A DNA stretch of 64,000 bases, from assembly GCA_963422465.1 (NCBI GenBank), contig OY730169.1:5757123-5821122 (forward strand), in the 5' to 3' direction. Below, piece by piece: positions 1 to 9,149 of the stretch. Position 1 is the stretch's first letter, and each line of letters starts with the position of its first letter. This DNA is from Lichina pygmaea (Eukaryota > Ascomycota > Lichinomycetes > Lichinales > Lichinaceae). The notes under the pieces are model-generated. The model searched no databases, had not been told where the DNA came from, and was given only the letters and a program-made list of their open reading frames with translations. A program made the position numbers and the translations under genes.

Positions 1-698
1 TAAATTGGTCCAAATTCTGGCTCTGTCCCTGGTTGCAACTTGATCTCATGATCCCAAGGTTGGTGCTTAGGCAACACTGCTGTTGTTGTCTCTTCCTGAA
101 AGAGGTTATCATACTCAGGTCAGTACTCTTCAGGGATCTCTAGAGAGTTAACAACTTCCTCTCTCTTCATCTCTGACTGTTTGGCCACCTGGTTCTGGGG
201 TATGCCTGTCAAGGCAGACCTCTTCTCTTGAGAGTTGTCCTTTCTGTCAGTGAGGTTCCACTGAGGACTCCTTCCCTCATCTGTCCACGCCTTCTGCGGC
301 TGGTAACAGGTCTGAGCTGTGTTGTTAGTGCAGTTCCTAAACGTGAGTACTCCTGTCTTCCAGTTAACAACTGGGTTGTGCTTCTTTAGCCAAGGCATCC
401 CCAAATAGATATCCTGAGTGGCCAACTTGACAATATCAAGGTGGATCCTTTCAGTATGGTGTCCAGTAACTATTTCCATTGGCTGCGTCTCATGGCAGAC
501 TAGCTCTGTCTGTCTATTTGCCATCGCAAGCTGATAGGGCTGCTGCTTGTGTCTCCTTCCAGTGCTGAGGGTGTCATAAAGTTGTCTTGAGATGTAGTTT
601 CCGCTGGCTCCAGAGTCAACAAGTGCGTATGTCTGTACTGGCGTGTTGGTGTGTAGTGACACAGGCAATCGCAGGTGCTTTGTGTTGCTAGGGGTTAT
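1..698 (-). pseudogene. pol: A1 pol, N-terminal fragment (aspartic protease, start of RT)
   Basis: The start codon at 696-698 has become ATA (ATG in A2-A6). The fragment carries a retroviral-type aspartic protease with the active-site motif LVDSGASGNY near 600-630, then a linker and the run-up to reverse transcriptase ([11 protein letters not shown], about 35-75). A TGA near 117-119 separates the two; it is shared by all A copies. It is in the -1 frame relative to gag. The rest lies outside the window. Confidence 0.88.
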
Positions 699-736
699 AT
701 TGTTGAGCTCCTGATGTCACCCCTTGACAAGGGAGT

Positions 737-1280
737 TCAGTCTTTTCCTGATCGAAGTGTCTTTCCACTGACTGGGCAATGGGTCCAGCCATTCCCATCA
801 GTCCTGAGGAATCTGTTCATGAATTTGTCTTGCTGATGCTTGTCACATCCAGGCTTGAGGCAGTACTGCCAATTGTTGATGTAGCAGTTGTGGTTGTTGC
901 CTTGCTGTAGGAACATGAGGTGTTTGTGCCAATCATGTGTGTGCCCGGAGAATGCAGTGTGTTGGTGTTTGTCCCAAAGATGGATCTCACACACATCCTT
1001 CTCGCAATTGACCCAATGCTTGTGGCAGGTGGCGTGGTAGGGTGAATGTCCTCTGTACCTTCGTAGTTGTTCGTGGTAGGTGCAGTAGTGCTTCGTGCAA
1101 AACCTCCACTGTAGTTCGCCGTACTGTAGATTTTGTGGGTCCATGCTGTAAGCATAGCTTCCTTGTGGTATTTCTTCTTTGATAGATGCGGGTTTGTCTC
1201 AGTCCCCATCAGAGGTGGTTAAGGGCTCCTGTCCCTTGTCCTGACCTGTCAGTTCTGGTAGGTTCTTGCCTCCTGATGTT
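737..1280 (-). pseudogene. gag: A1 gag, C-terminal Cys/His-rich part
   Basis: Continuation of the A1 gag beyond the B1 insertion. It encodes a segment dense in Cys, His and Trp with repeated C-X4-C-X2-H units (for example CTKHYCTYH, CEKDVCEIH and CLKPGCDKH). Such a module lies downstream of the usual CCHC knuckle and is probably an additional nucleic-acid or zinc-binding part of the nucleocapsid; that role is inferred. The frame ends at the TGA 737-739. The TGA near 1205 is a shared lesion: A6 has CAA there, pointing to an ancestral CGA. Confidence 0.85.
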
Positions 1281-1285
1281 GCCAG

Positions 1286-1698
1286 TGTTAAGGCCCAGGC
1301 CGGAACGGCTGAGCTGACCGAAGCGAGTGTACAGAGGTACACGGAACAATGTTCACCCGACCCGGTGGACAAGGTGGACGATGTGTAACCAGCTCGTCCA
1401 GCTTGTCCACGGGAACAATGTTCACCCGACCTGGTGGACAAGGTGGACGATGTGTAACCAGCTCGTCCAGCTTGTCCACGCAGAAAGCTGATACCCCTCG
1501 GGAGGACCCCCCCCCCTCAGGCTCCTGTATATAAGAACCCAGATAGCCGGAGAGAATAGCTCTCCAGGCTGAACGCACATTACGAGCAACAATAGCAAGA
1601 GAGTTACCCCACTTGCTATTCATCTATTGAGTCCCTGCCCTCCTCGGTCGAAGACAGGACCACCCACATTCTGTGTGAACGTGGACTGGCCTTTAACA
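1286..1698 (+). repeat. B1 5' LTR
   Basis: 413 bp, TGTTAAGG to TTTAACA. It contains two copies of a 69-bp unit (about 1349-1486) with GTGGAC direct repeats facing GTCCAC inverted repeats; the 3' LTR has one copy, so the LTRs differ by exactly one unit. A run of nine or more C lies near 1507-1516 and a TATATAA box at 1528-1534. Confidence 0.93.
1528..1534 (+). promoter_or_regulatory. TATA box of the B1 5' LTR
   Basis: TATATAA just downstream of the C-rich run in the LTR; the same sequence is present in all four B LTRs. Start of transcription is presumably some 30 nt downstream, which would make the R region begin close to 1560. This is inferred from position only. Confidence 0.6.
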
Positions 1699-1736
1699 GT
1701 TTCAGCCTCTAACACATAGGACACCGGCTCAATACG

Positions 1737-3281
1737 ATGGCAGATCCACGCAGCCCTACCCCTTCGCAGGCAGGCCAAGCTTGGGCTGCACCTCAGGCGT
1801 AAGCCCAGGAACCACCTGTCCCTACCACCCTCACCTTACCTCCAAAGCTGTTGAAGGTAGGTACGCCGAAGAGGTACAATGGATCACGAGGGGGATTGGA
1901 ATTATTCTTCTCCCAGCTTGAGCTTTACTACAGATTCAACGCCGCACAATTCCCTATGGAACAGGAGAAGGTGCTGTTCACAGCTTCCTACCTGGACAGA
2001 CTGACATTTGCCTGGTTCAATGTCTACCTACAAGACTTCCTCGACAACAAGGAAGACCCCTCTAGCATGGAGACCATAACACGGCAGATCATTGGGAGAT
2101 TCTCTACCTTCAAGACCCAGATGAAGAAGACCTTCGGGGTCATTGATGAAGAACAAGATGCGGAACGAAAGCTCCAAGCACTACGGCAGACAGGGTCAGC
2201 ATCAGACTTTGCGGCGAAGTTCCAACAGTTGTCAGTGAAGACACAATAGGGAGACAGTGCCTTGACGGCACTATTCTACCAAGCTCTCAAGGAATGAGTC
2301 AAGGATGACATCGCACGAGGAGACTGACCCACCGACCTCGAGGATATGATCGACACAGCGGTACGCATTGACAACCGACAGTTCGAACAAGAACTCAAGA
2401 AGCGAGGCAAGCATGCAAGGCCATGGGGCAAAAAGACAGCGCCAGCACAAGACAAGTACGGCTTGACACCCATGGAGATCGATGCAACAACACCACAGGC
2501 AACAAAGAAGAAAGAAACATGGAAGTGTTACAATTGCCAGAAGGTAGGACACCTCGCAGCCAACTGCCAAAGCAAGAAGAAGAAGGAAGGCAAGGGTAAG
2601 CAGTTGAATGCCACCGGTGCCTGGAAAGGCAAGGGTATTCAGGAGCCACCGAGGGCTCCCAGAGGCATGCTACCCATGAACCGGTCAGAAGCAACACTCC
2701 TCGGACAGGAGGACAATCTCAGACAGCACATCGAAAGACTGGAGAACAATCTGCAGAGGTCACTGGAGGACCTGCACGCAATCCAAGACCAGATCGATAA
2801 GGTTCATTGGGAGGATGACCTGATCTCCGAATTCGACACAACAGACTACGAGATTGACATAACCGGCATGCCACCAGTTCCCGAGACACCACTACTCCGA
2901 CGACAGGATGCGACCTTGTCGGAGGACGGCGAAGCAAGAGTGACACGATGGGTGGACGACACCATCAGTATCTCACAGCCCCGAGACATCGCAGCGCAAG
3001 TGGACCTTCACCAGGCTACGACACCAGCCTGCGGACGTCCTTATTGGAAAGAATGCGAGGACCACCACTGCAAGGAACATCTCCTAGAGAAAAGGAGAAG
3101 GCACTACTTCCCTGGCCCAGAATACCACAAGAAAGCCTGGAGCATCAAGCACCAGCTAAGCCAGCAAGGGAAAGAACGTGATGATTGTGGAGAAGACGCA
3201 TGGGAGCTATACTTCACCGAAAAATGTGAAAGACACGCGGCAGAACGCCAGGCTCAGAGCCTTGGTTGTTCAAAAAACTAG
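1737..3281 (+). pseudogene. gag: B1 gag (capsid, CCHC knuckle, second Cys/His module)
   Basis: 515 codons from ATG 1737 (MADPRSPTPS), 38 nt after the LTR, to TAG 3279-3281; the same length as in B2. It holds a capsid domain (ELFFSQLELYYRF near 1905, later FSTFKTQMKKTF), the knuckle CYNCQKVGHLAANC near 2527-2568, a coiled segment and a Cys/His-rich end with CEDHHCKEH near 3055. Nonsense codons include TAA 1801 (B2 keeps CAA), TAG about 2247, TGA about 2295 and 2323. Expression of pol would need a -1 shift at the very end of this gene. It has no indels relative to B2. Confidence 0.92.
3272..3278 (+). promoter_or_regulatory. Probable -1 ribosomal frameshift site at the B1 gag-pol junction
   Basis: Heptamer A AAA AAC with the correct phase: gag reads TCA AAA AAC TAG, and sliding back one base gives AAA AAA CTA into the protease frame. 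The gag stop follows immediately. The pol frame has no ATG near its start, which fits expression only by frameshift. The identical heptamer is kept in B2. A downstream pseudoknot was not assessed. Confidence 0.75.
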
Positions 3282-6200
3282 CAGTGCTCTTCAAATCCGG
3301 AGTCGGAAGAGCAGGCAAGACAACACTCCGGAGAGAAGAGGTCAAGCAGAGCCTCGACGCGACAGCCTGCAGTCCGCATTTTCGCATCAGGATGAGAGTC
3401 AACAGGCACCTGACAAACACCATGATTGACTCTGGAGCTACTGGCAACTTCATGTCAGAAAGTTTCGCCAGGAAGCACAAGATCCCGACTCAGGAAAAGA
3501 GGAATCCATACCAACTAACAGTAGTGGACGGGACACCACTCTCCAACAACCAAGGACGAGTGACGAAGGAGACCAAGAACCTACGACTGTGTGTCGACAG
3601 TACGACAATCGGATCAGAAGAATTCGACTTGGTCCAGATACCACATGAAGTTATATTGGGTCTTCCGTGGTTGGAAAGTCAAAACCCAAGGATCGACTGG
3701 AAAAGAAGGCACCTAGTCTTTCCGAAGAGAAGTCTGGCAACTCAAGCAGAGCCAGAGAAAGTGAGAATCAAAGAGATCTCATATGCAGGGTGGAAGAAGC
3801 ACCACCGGCGAGGGCGAGCCTATGTGGCTTGGATGAAGCCCCGAAACCATCAACTTTGCACCACGCATGACGCCGTGGGCGAGACTCAGGCACCGCAGCT
3901 GCCAAGTGAGTATAAAGACTACCAGGAGATGTTTGGTGAGGAAGTGGTCGCGACGCTACCAGAACACCAAGAGTGGGATCACGAAATTCTGCTGGAAGAC
4001 AGAAAGAAACCCACACACAGCCCTATTTACGCCCTATCAGCAAAGGAGCTTGAGGCCTTAAGAGATTACCTGGACGAGAACCTAGCGAAAGGGTTCATAA
4101 GACCTTCAACATCACCGGCCGGATACCCGATATTGTTTGTGCCAAAGAAGGACAGCAAATTACGACTGTGTGTCAACTACCGGCAGCTTAATGCGATCAC
4201 GATTAAGAATCGCTACCCACTACTGTTAATATCGGAAATCCAGGACTGAATCCAAGGAGCCAAGTGGTTTACCAAGTTCGACATCCGAGGTGCTTTCAAC
4301 CTGGTTAGGATGAAAGATGGCGAAGAATGGAAGACAGCCTTTCGTACAAGGTACGGGCATTACGAGTATACTGTTATGCCATTCGGCCTTACGAATACAC
4401 CGGCGATGTTCCAATCACTCATTAACACCATCCTCCGACAATACCTGGATATATTTGTTACTGCTTATATTGATGATGTCTTGGTTTACACCAATGGAAC
4501 CCTGGAGGAGCACAGACAGCATGTCAAGAAGATCCTACATGCGCTCCAAGAAGCAGGAATGAGGTTACGCCTTGATAAGAGCGTCTTCCACGTGAAAGAA
4601 GTGGAATATTTGGGGTCGATCCTGACAACAGAAGGAATCTGTATGGACGATACAAAGATCACGGCAGTACGAGACTGGCCAACACCCAAAAACCTCAAAG
4701 AAGTCCAATCCTTCCTGGGATTTGCGAACTTCTACCGACAATTCATCAAGGAGTACTCGAGGACAGCAGCACCCTTGACTGAACTAACAAAGAAGGAAGA
4801 AACCTTCACATGGGGGAACAGCCAAGAGAGAGCGTTCCAGGAGCTGAAAGAGAAGTTCACCTCCGCACCTATACTGGCATCATTTGATCCCGGACGGTGG
4901 ATCATCATGGAGACAGATGCCTCGGACCAAGCACTTGGATCTTGCTTGTGTCAACCAGACGCCGAAAACCGCCTACACCCTGTCGCATACTGATCAAGAA
5001 AGTTCTCTGGCCCAGAACTCAGGTACGATGTCCACGACAAGGAGTTGTTAGCGATTGTCGACGCATTCCAGGAGTGGAGACCTTACCTGGAAGGAGCAAA
5101 GTACACAGTGGACGTGTACTCAGACCACAAGAATTTGGCTTACTTCACGACGACGAAGAAGCTAAACAGACGACAAGTCCGATGGGCAGAGCTTTTAGCT
5201 TCATACGACTTCCAGATCTTCTATCGAAAAGGATCAGAAAACGCACGAGCGGACGCGCTTAGCAGACGGCCTGATATGACGACAGACGACACGACAGAAG
5301 AGCGCCCAATCCTAGCGACAAAAGGACAAACTCTGGTCTATGCTCAACCTCAGTTAGCGAAAACTGAAGAAATGGGTGCACTCCTGACCCTAGGCCACAA
5401 CGTTGCGGCCACGAACAAGGAAGAAGTGCCAGAGAGCGCACAAGAGGACGTGATTTGACAACATCACGACAGACCTCTACACGGACATCCTGGGCAAGAC
5501 AAGACCCTGGAAAAGATCCGGAGACGTTACCACTTCAATGGAATGAAGCGGAAAGTGACGGAATTTATTCGCAACTGCGAAGAGTGTGCGAAAAACAAAC
5601 CGTCACGCCACAAACCCTATGGAGAGAGTCAACAAATAGACCTCCCAGAAGCAGCTTGGGATACCATCACAATGGATTTTGTGGTGAAGCTGCTGAGGTC
5701 AGAGGACCCGGTAACAAAGGTGAAATATGACAGTATCTTGGTGGTTGTTGACAAACTCACCAAATACGCTCACCTGATCCTGTGGCGAGAGACAGGAACA
5801 GCGAGCGAACTCACCAATGTCCTGCTCAAAGAATTGGTTAGCCAGCGAGGGCTACCCACGAAGATTATCTCAGATCGAGACAAACTCTTCACCTCAAAAT
5901 TCTGGAACACGTGGACAAGACAGCTAGGGATAGACACAAGGATGTCTACTGCCTACCATCCACAAACAGACGGACAAACTGAGAGAACAAACCAGACGAT
6001 GGAACAGTACCTACGCCACTACGTCAACCACTGACAGGACGATTGGGTAGAACTGCTACCAATGGCTCAGTTTGCGTACAACGATCAGCAACACAGCGTG
6101 ACGGGCATGACGCCGTTCTTTGCGAACTACGGCAGAAACCCCCGCTGGGAAGCGATGGTGGCTGGAAGTGGCACTTCAACAAACATCAAAAAACTCACTG

Positions 6201-6793
6201 CTATGCATGAGGAAATGAAGACTGCAATTGAATCCGCACAAAAGACAACAAGCCACTGCCTAAACAGCAAAAGGTTGAAGGGACCAACCCTGGAGAGGGG
6301 GGATAAGGTCTATTTGTCAACAAAAAACCTGCGCTTGAAGTGACCGAGCAAAAAGCTGGATCATGTACGAATCGGACTGTTTGAGATTGAGAAGCGCACT
6401 GGAGAAGTCAACTACCGACTGAGACTGCCAAAAAAGGCACGGATACACTGAGTATTCCATGTCTCGCTGCTTGAGCCAGCACCCAGCGACGCAGCAATCG
6501 AAACAGAATGGCACTTTGAGGACGACAAAGAAGAGTACGATGTTGAAAGGATTCTAGACAGCCGGAGAAGCGGACGGAAAATCGAATACCTGGTCAAGTG
6601 GTTAGGGTACAACAATGAGGAGAACTCGTGGGAACCCACCGAGAACTTCAGCCCTGCGACAAACAAGAAACTGCGGAGTTTCCACCGACAAAACCCGCAG
6701 AAGCCAGGATCGATGGAGACAAAGGCCTGAGAGAAGCCAAAGCCTCCGAAGAGAAGAAGTCCTCCAAAGGCGGTGGGGACTCCACACGCGTAG
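3272..6793 (+). pseudogene. pol: B1 pol (protease, RT, RNase H, integrase, chromodomain)
   Basis: 1,174 codons in the -1 frame relative to gag, the same length as B2. Domains in order: protease with [10 protein letters not shown] at 3422; RT with the catalytic YIDD at 4466-4477; RNase H near 4890-5270; integrase with a zinc-binding CEECAKNKP segment near 5578 and the DDE region with VVDKLTKYAH and ISDRDKLF; chromodomain with YDVERILDS and YLVKWLGY near 6540-6615. Stops include TGA about 4247 (shared with B2), TGA 4993, TGA 5456, TGA about 6032, TGA about 6343, TGA 6449 (shared) and TGA 6728 (CGA in B2). The end at TAG 6791-6793 overlaps the antisense ORF. Confidence 0.92.
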
Positions 6794-7178
6794 CCTCCTG
6801 CTCGAGATCCTCCTGATCCTCGATCGCAGCAAGCTCACGCTTGATGGCCTCACCCTCCTTCTTGGACAACACACCCAACTGACGACGGAGACGAAGTTTG
6901 CGAGGAAGGAGAACAGACTCCTGCTCCTCGATCTCCTTCAGTTGAGCCTCAAGCTGAGTGTGCTCAAGCTCCATCTTCTCCCACTCTGACTCCGCGAGAT
7001 GGAGATCGCAACGGCGACTCTTCTCAAGGTACCGACCGCAAAATGTGGACTCTGAACTGACGACACACTTGGCATGGTCACGACGACATGCGCTGCATGA
7101 AACTTTGGATACCTTGCCCATCTTGCCAACACGAGAACTGAGGACTCCACGACAATTAACACAAGATGTCCGGGTCAT
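6648..7178 (-). CDS. B1 antisense ORF: Zn(II)2Cys6-type cluster plus coiled coil
   Basis: An uninterrupted 176-aa frame on the strand opposite to gag-pol, ATG at 7178, 53 nt inside the 3' LTR. It encodes the same protein as the B2 copy: a basic N-terminus, CSACRRDHAKC (C-X2-C-X6-C), an 8-residue loop, then CGRYLEKSRRC, where the fifth zinc-ligand Cys (TGC in B2) has become Tyr (TAC). A Glu/Leu/Arg-rich segment predicted to be coiled coil and an acidic Pro-containing tail follow. The 3' part overlaps the end of pol tail to tail. The frame stayed open while pol on the other strand gained many stops. Likely a DNA-binding protein by family spacing; function is inferred and the Tyr change should disable the cluster. 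Confidence 0.75.
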   Translation of the reverse strand: MTRTSCVNCRGVLSSRVGKMGKVSKVSCSACRRDHAKCVVSSESTFCGRYLEKSRRCDLHLAESEWEKMELEHTQLEAQLKEIEEQESVLLPRKLRLRRQLGVLSKKEGEAIKRELAAIEDQEDLEQEATRVESPPPLEDFFSSEALASLRPLSPSILASAGFVGGNSAVSCLSQG

Positions 7179-7230
7179 GGTAAGAGAAGCGAGAGGATCT
7201 GGGGACAGAACCTTTGGAGGGAGGGGATGG

Positions 7231-7574
7231 TGTTAAGGCCCAGGCCGGAACGGCTGAGCTGACCGAAGCGAGTGTACAGAGGTACACAGAACAATGTTCA
7301 CCCGACCCGGTGGACAAGGTGGATGATGTGTAACCAGCTTGTCCAGCTCGTCCACGCAGAAAGCTGATACCCCTTGGGAGGACCCCCCCCCCTCAGGCTC
7401 CTGTATATAAGAACCCAGATAGCCGGAGAGAATAGCTCTCCAGGCTGAACGCACATTACAAGCAACAATAGCAAGAGAGTTACCCCACTTGCTATTCATC
7501 TATTGAGTCCCTGCCCTCCTCGGTCGAAGACAGGACCACCCACATTCTGTGTGAACGTGGACTGGCCTTTAACA
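7231..7574 (+). repeat. B1 3' LTR
   Basis: 344 bp, TGTTAAGG to TTTAACA, with a single 69-bp GTGGAC/GTCCAC unit against two in the 5' LTR. The purine-rich stretch GGAGGGAGGGGATGG just before it is the likely plus-strand primer (polypurine tract). Confidence 0.93.
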
Positions 7575-8530
7575 GCCAGTTGGTGGGCTGCTTCCAATGT
7601 CTGGTCGTAGTTGTCCCATTGTTCAAGGGATAGCTGAGCCTCTCCTGGTGGGTCCTCTGGCTCAATGACATTCCAGTCTCTGTTGAGCGTATTAAGTTGC
7701 TGTCAGTGCACCTTGTTCTTTGAACAACAGTCTTTCACCATGTGGCCTAGCTTGCCACAGGCATAGCACTTCAGTGCTTTCCTTTTTTTGTTGTTCCTTC
7801 CCTTCGTGAACCTTCCTTTGTGGTGGAATGCATCCAGTTCCATGGGTGCATAGCCATATGGATCATGTGGTGGTGCCTTGTTAGGCAGCTTGTAGTGGTT
7901 GCTCACATGCCATGTGGGGTGGCTGTATCCTCTGTTGTGGTGTTTCTCTATCGCTCGCTTGAATAGTTTGTCATCGATGTTGATTGCTTGTGTGATGAGT
8001 TCGTCCAGTGTGTTGACTGCTCGTCCGTCAAAGGTGATTTCATCCTTCATGTTTTCCTTGAGTCCACGTCAGTACATGACCATCAGGGTGTCATTGTCCC
8101 AGTCAGTCAGTACTGAGTATTGTTTGAACTGCATGGTGTACTCTGCGGCTGAGCGTTATTGTTTGATGTGCTGGATCATTCGTATAGCCACTTTGTCTTT
8201 GTTAGATAGTCCAAGGATCCTTTTGATCTTGTCCTTGAATTGTGTCTATTTTGTCATCCATTCTGTTGTGCTGTCGTGGTCTCTGTTTCCTGAGAGATGT
8301 TTGTTGACGTAGGGCTTGATCCATCGATAAGCATTGCCTCTCATGTAAGTGGTTGCAAAGAGGGGCCACTTTTCCTTAGGCAGCTTTGTCTCTGGTTGGA
8401 ATTGAAAGTAGACTTGGAGTTGCATAAGCCAGTCGTCAACCTTGTTCCTTTCGCCGTAGAACAGGTCTGGCTTGGCGACGCTAATCTTTCCATCTGGGAA
8501 GTTGGGGTTGGTTGCTCCTGAGGTACTCAT
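7575..8530 (-). pseudogene. gag: A1 gag, N-terminal part (capsid and CCHC zinc knuckle)
   Basis: Starts at the ATG at 8530 (MSTSGATNPNF), 18 nt inside the LTR. It encodes a capsid-like region and a zinc knuckle, CYACGKLGHMVKDC, close to 7740-7780. It is broken by TGA codons at positions that are also TGA in the other A copies (after VMY, and after NKVH beyond the knuckle), and by further TAA/TAG-type lesions. Element B1 then interrupts it with a GCCAG duplication (7575-7579 and 1281-1285). Joined across B1, the gag spans 1,500 nt, exactly the length in A2, A3, A4 and A6, so damage is by substitution and not by indels. Confidence 0.9.
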
Positions 8531-8548
8531 CCTTGAGGGTCTTCAAAG

Positions 8549-9149
8549 TGTTGCAGTCTGTACTGTACTGTCCTATCTGAGTATAGGATTAGGGTGAGAG
8601 GTGGAAGGCGGGTTGGTTCTCGCAGGAGAGGAGTGTCAAGGAGTGCGAAGGGGTTTGGTGGAACATGGTGGTGGTAACACCTGATCAACGGCTTCGTACA
8701 AAAGAATTGTATTGAAGTAGATCTAGTTGTCTGGATCACAACATGAGTTGAAGACGATTGTTCCATAAGGGAACTATCGCTGGACTATATAGTGCTGGCC
8801 TGTCAAGATGATCAAGATTGTCTTGACAGTCTTGACGTCAAGACAGGTGAGATTGTCTTGACAGTCCCACTATGTTATGCACCCTGTGTCAAGACTGGTG
8901 AGATTGTCTTGATGCTTCATGCATCCTGCGTTGAGACAGGTGAGATTGTCTTGATGCTTCATGCATCCTGTGTTGAGACTGGTGAGATTGTCTTGATGCT
9001 TCATGCATCCTGCGTCAAGACTCCTGTGTGTGTCTCGACAGTCACGTGACCCCTTGTTGGTTGGTCACTTGACTTCCATGGTGTCCTCTTGCCTGGCCCG
9101 CAGCCTGATTGCCTATAAATAAGTGGCTCCCATCCCCTGGGTCATAACA
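8549..9149 (-). repeat. A1 5' LTR (alpha type)
   Basis: 601 bp, begins TGTTGC and ends ATAACA on the plus strand, so TG...CA in its own sense. The U3 half holds a tandem array of about 40-50 bp units rich in CTTGA/TCAAG and GAGAC motifs (about 8800-9050). A TATATA box is present near 8790 in sense. It is homologous to both A3 LTRs, which are 599 bp. Confidence 0.92.

Larger units (their letters stand above)
1286..7574 (+). mobile_element. Element B1: family B chromovirus nested in A1
   Basis: A full-length 6,289-bp element with LTRs 1286-1698 and 7231-7574 and a GCCAG target duplication on both sides (1281-1285, 7575-7579). Internal order on the plus strand is gag, protease, RT, RNase H, integrase, chromodomain. 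A Zn(II)2Cys6-type ORF lies on the opposite strand just before the 3' LTR. It is damaged by about a dozen nonsense codons and is no longer able to make an intact pol. Its nesting in A1, which is in C1, which is in a LINE, gives four levels. Confidence 0.95.
1..9149 (-). mobile_element. Element A1: family A chromovirus, minus strand, truncated by window start, contains nested B1
   Basis: A Ty3/gypsy element read on the minus strand. Its 5' LTR is at the right (8549-9149), followed by gag, protease and the beginning of pol, which runs off the left edge. Element B1 splits its gag. The LTR edge sits inside family C sequence: the bases following it (AATCT, 9150-9154) continue the C integrase gene, so A1 inserted into C1. 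The other copy of the target duplication lies outside the window. A1 is of the alpha LTR type. Confidence 0.93.

Noticed and set aside
2271-2570. ORFs on the minus strand of B1 gag (and 53092-53391 in B2)
   Set aside because: They mirror the gag coding frame, hydrophobic by codon reversal, and do not lie where an antisense promoter is seen, in contrast to the Zn(II)2Cys6 ORF.
8792-9049. 85-codon ORFs in LTR arrays (also 26352-26609, 32290-32547, 62388-62762)
   Set aside because: They are translations of the U3 tandem units with no start context and no conserved end; noncoding repeats.
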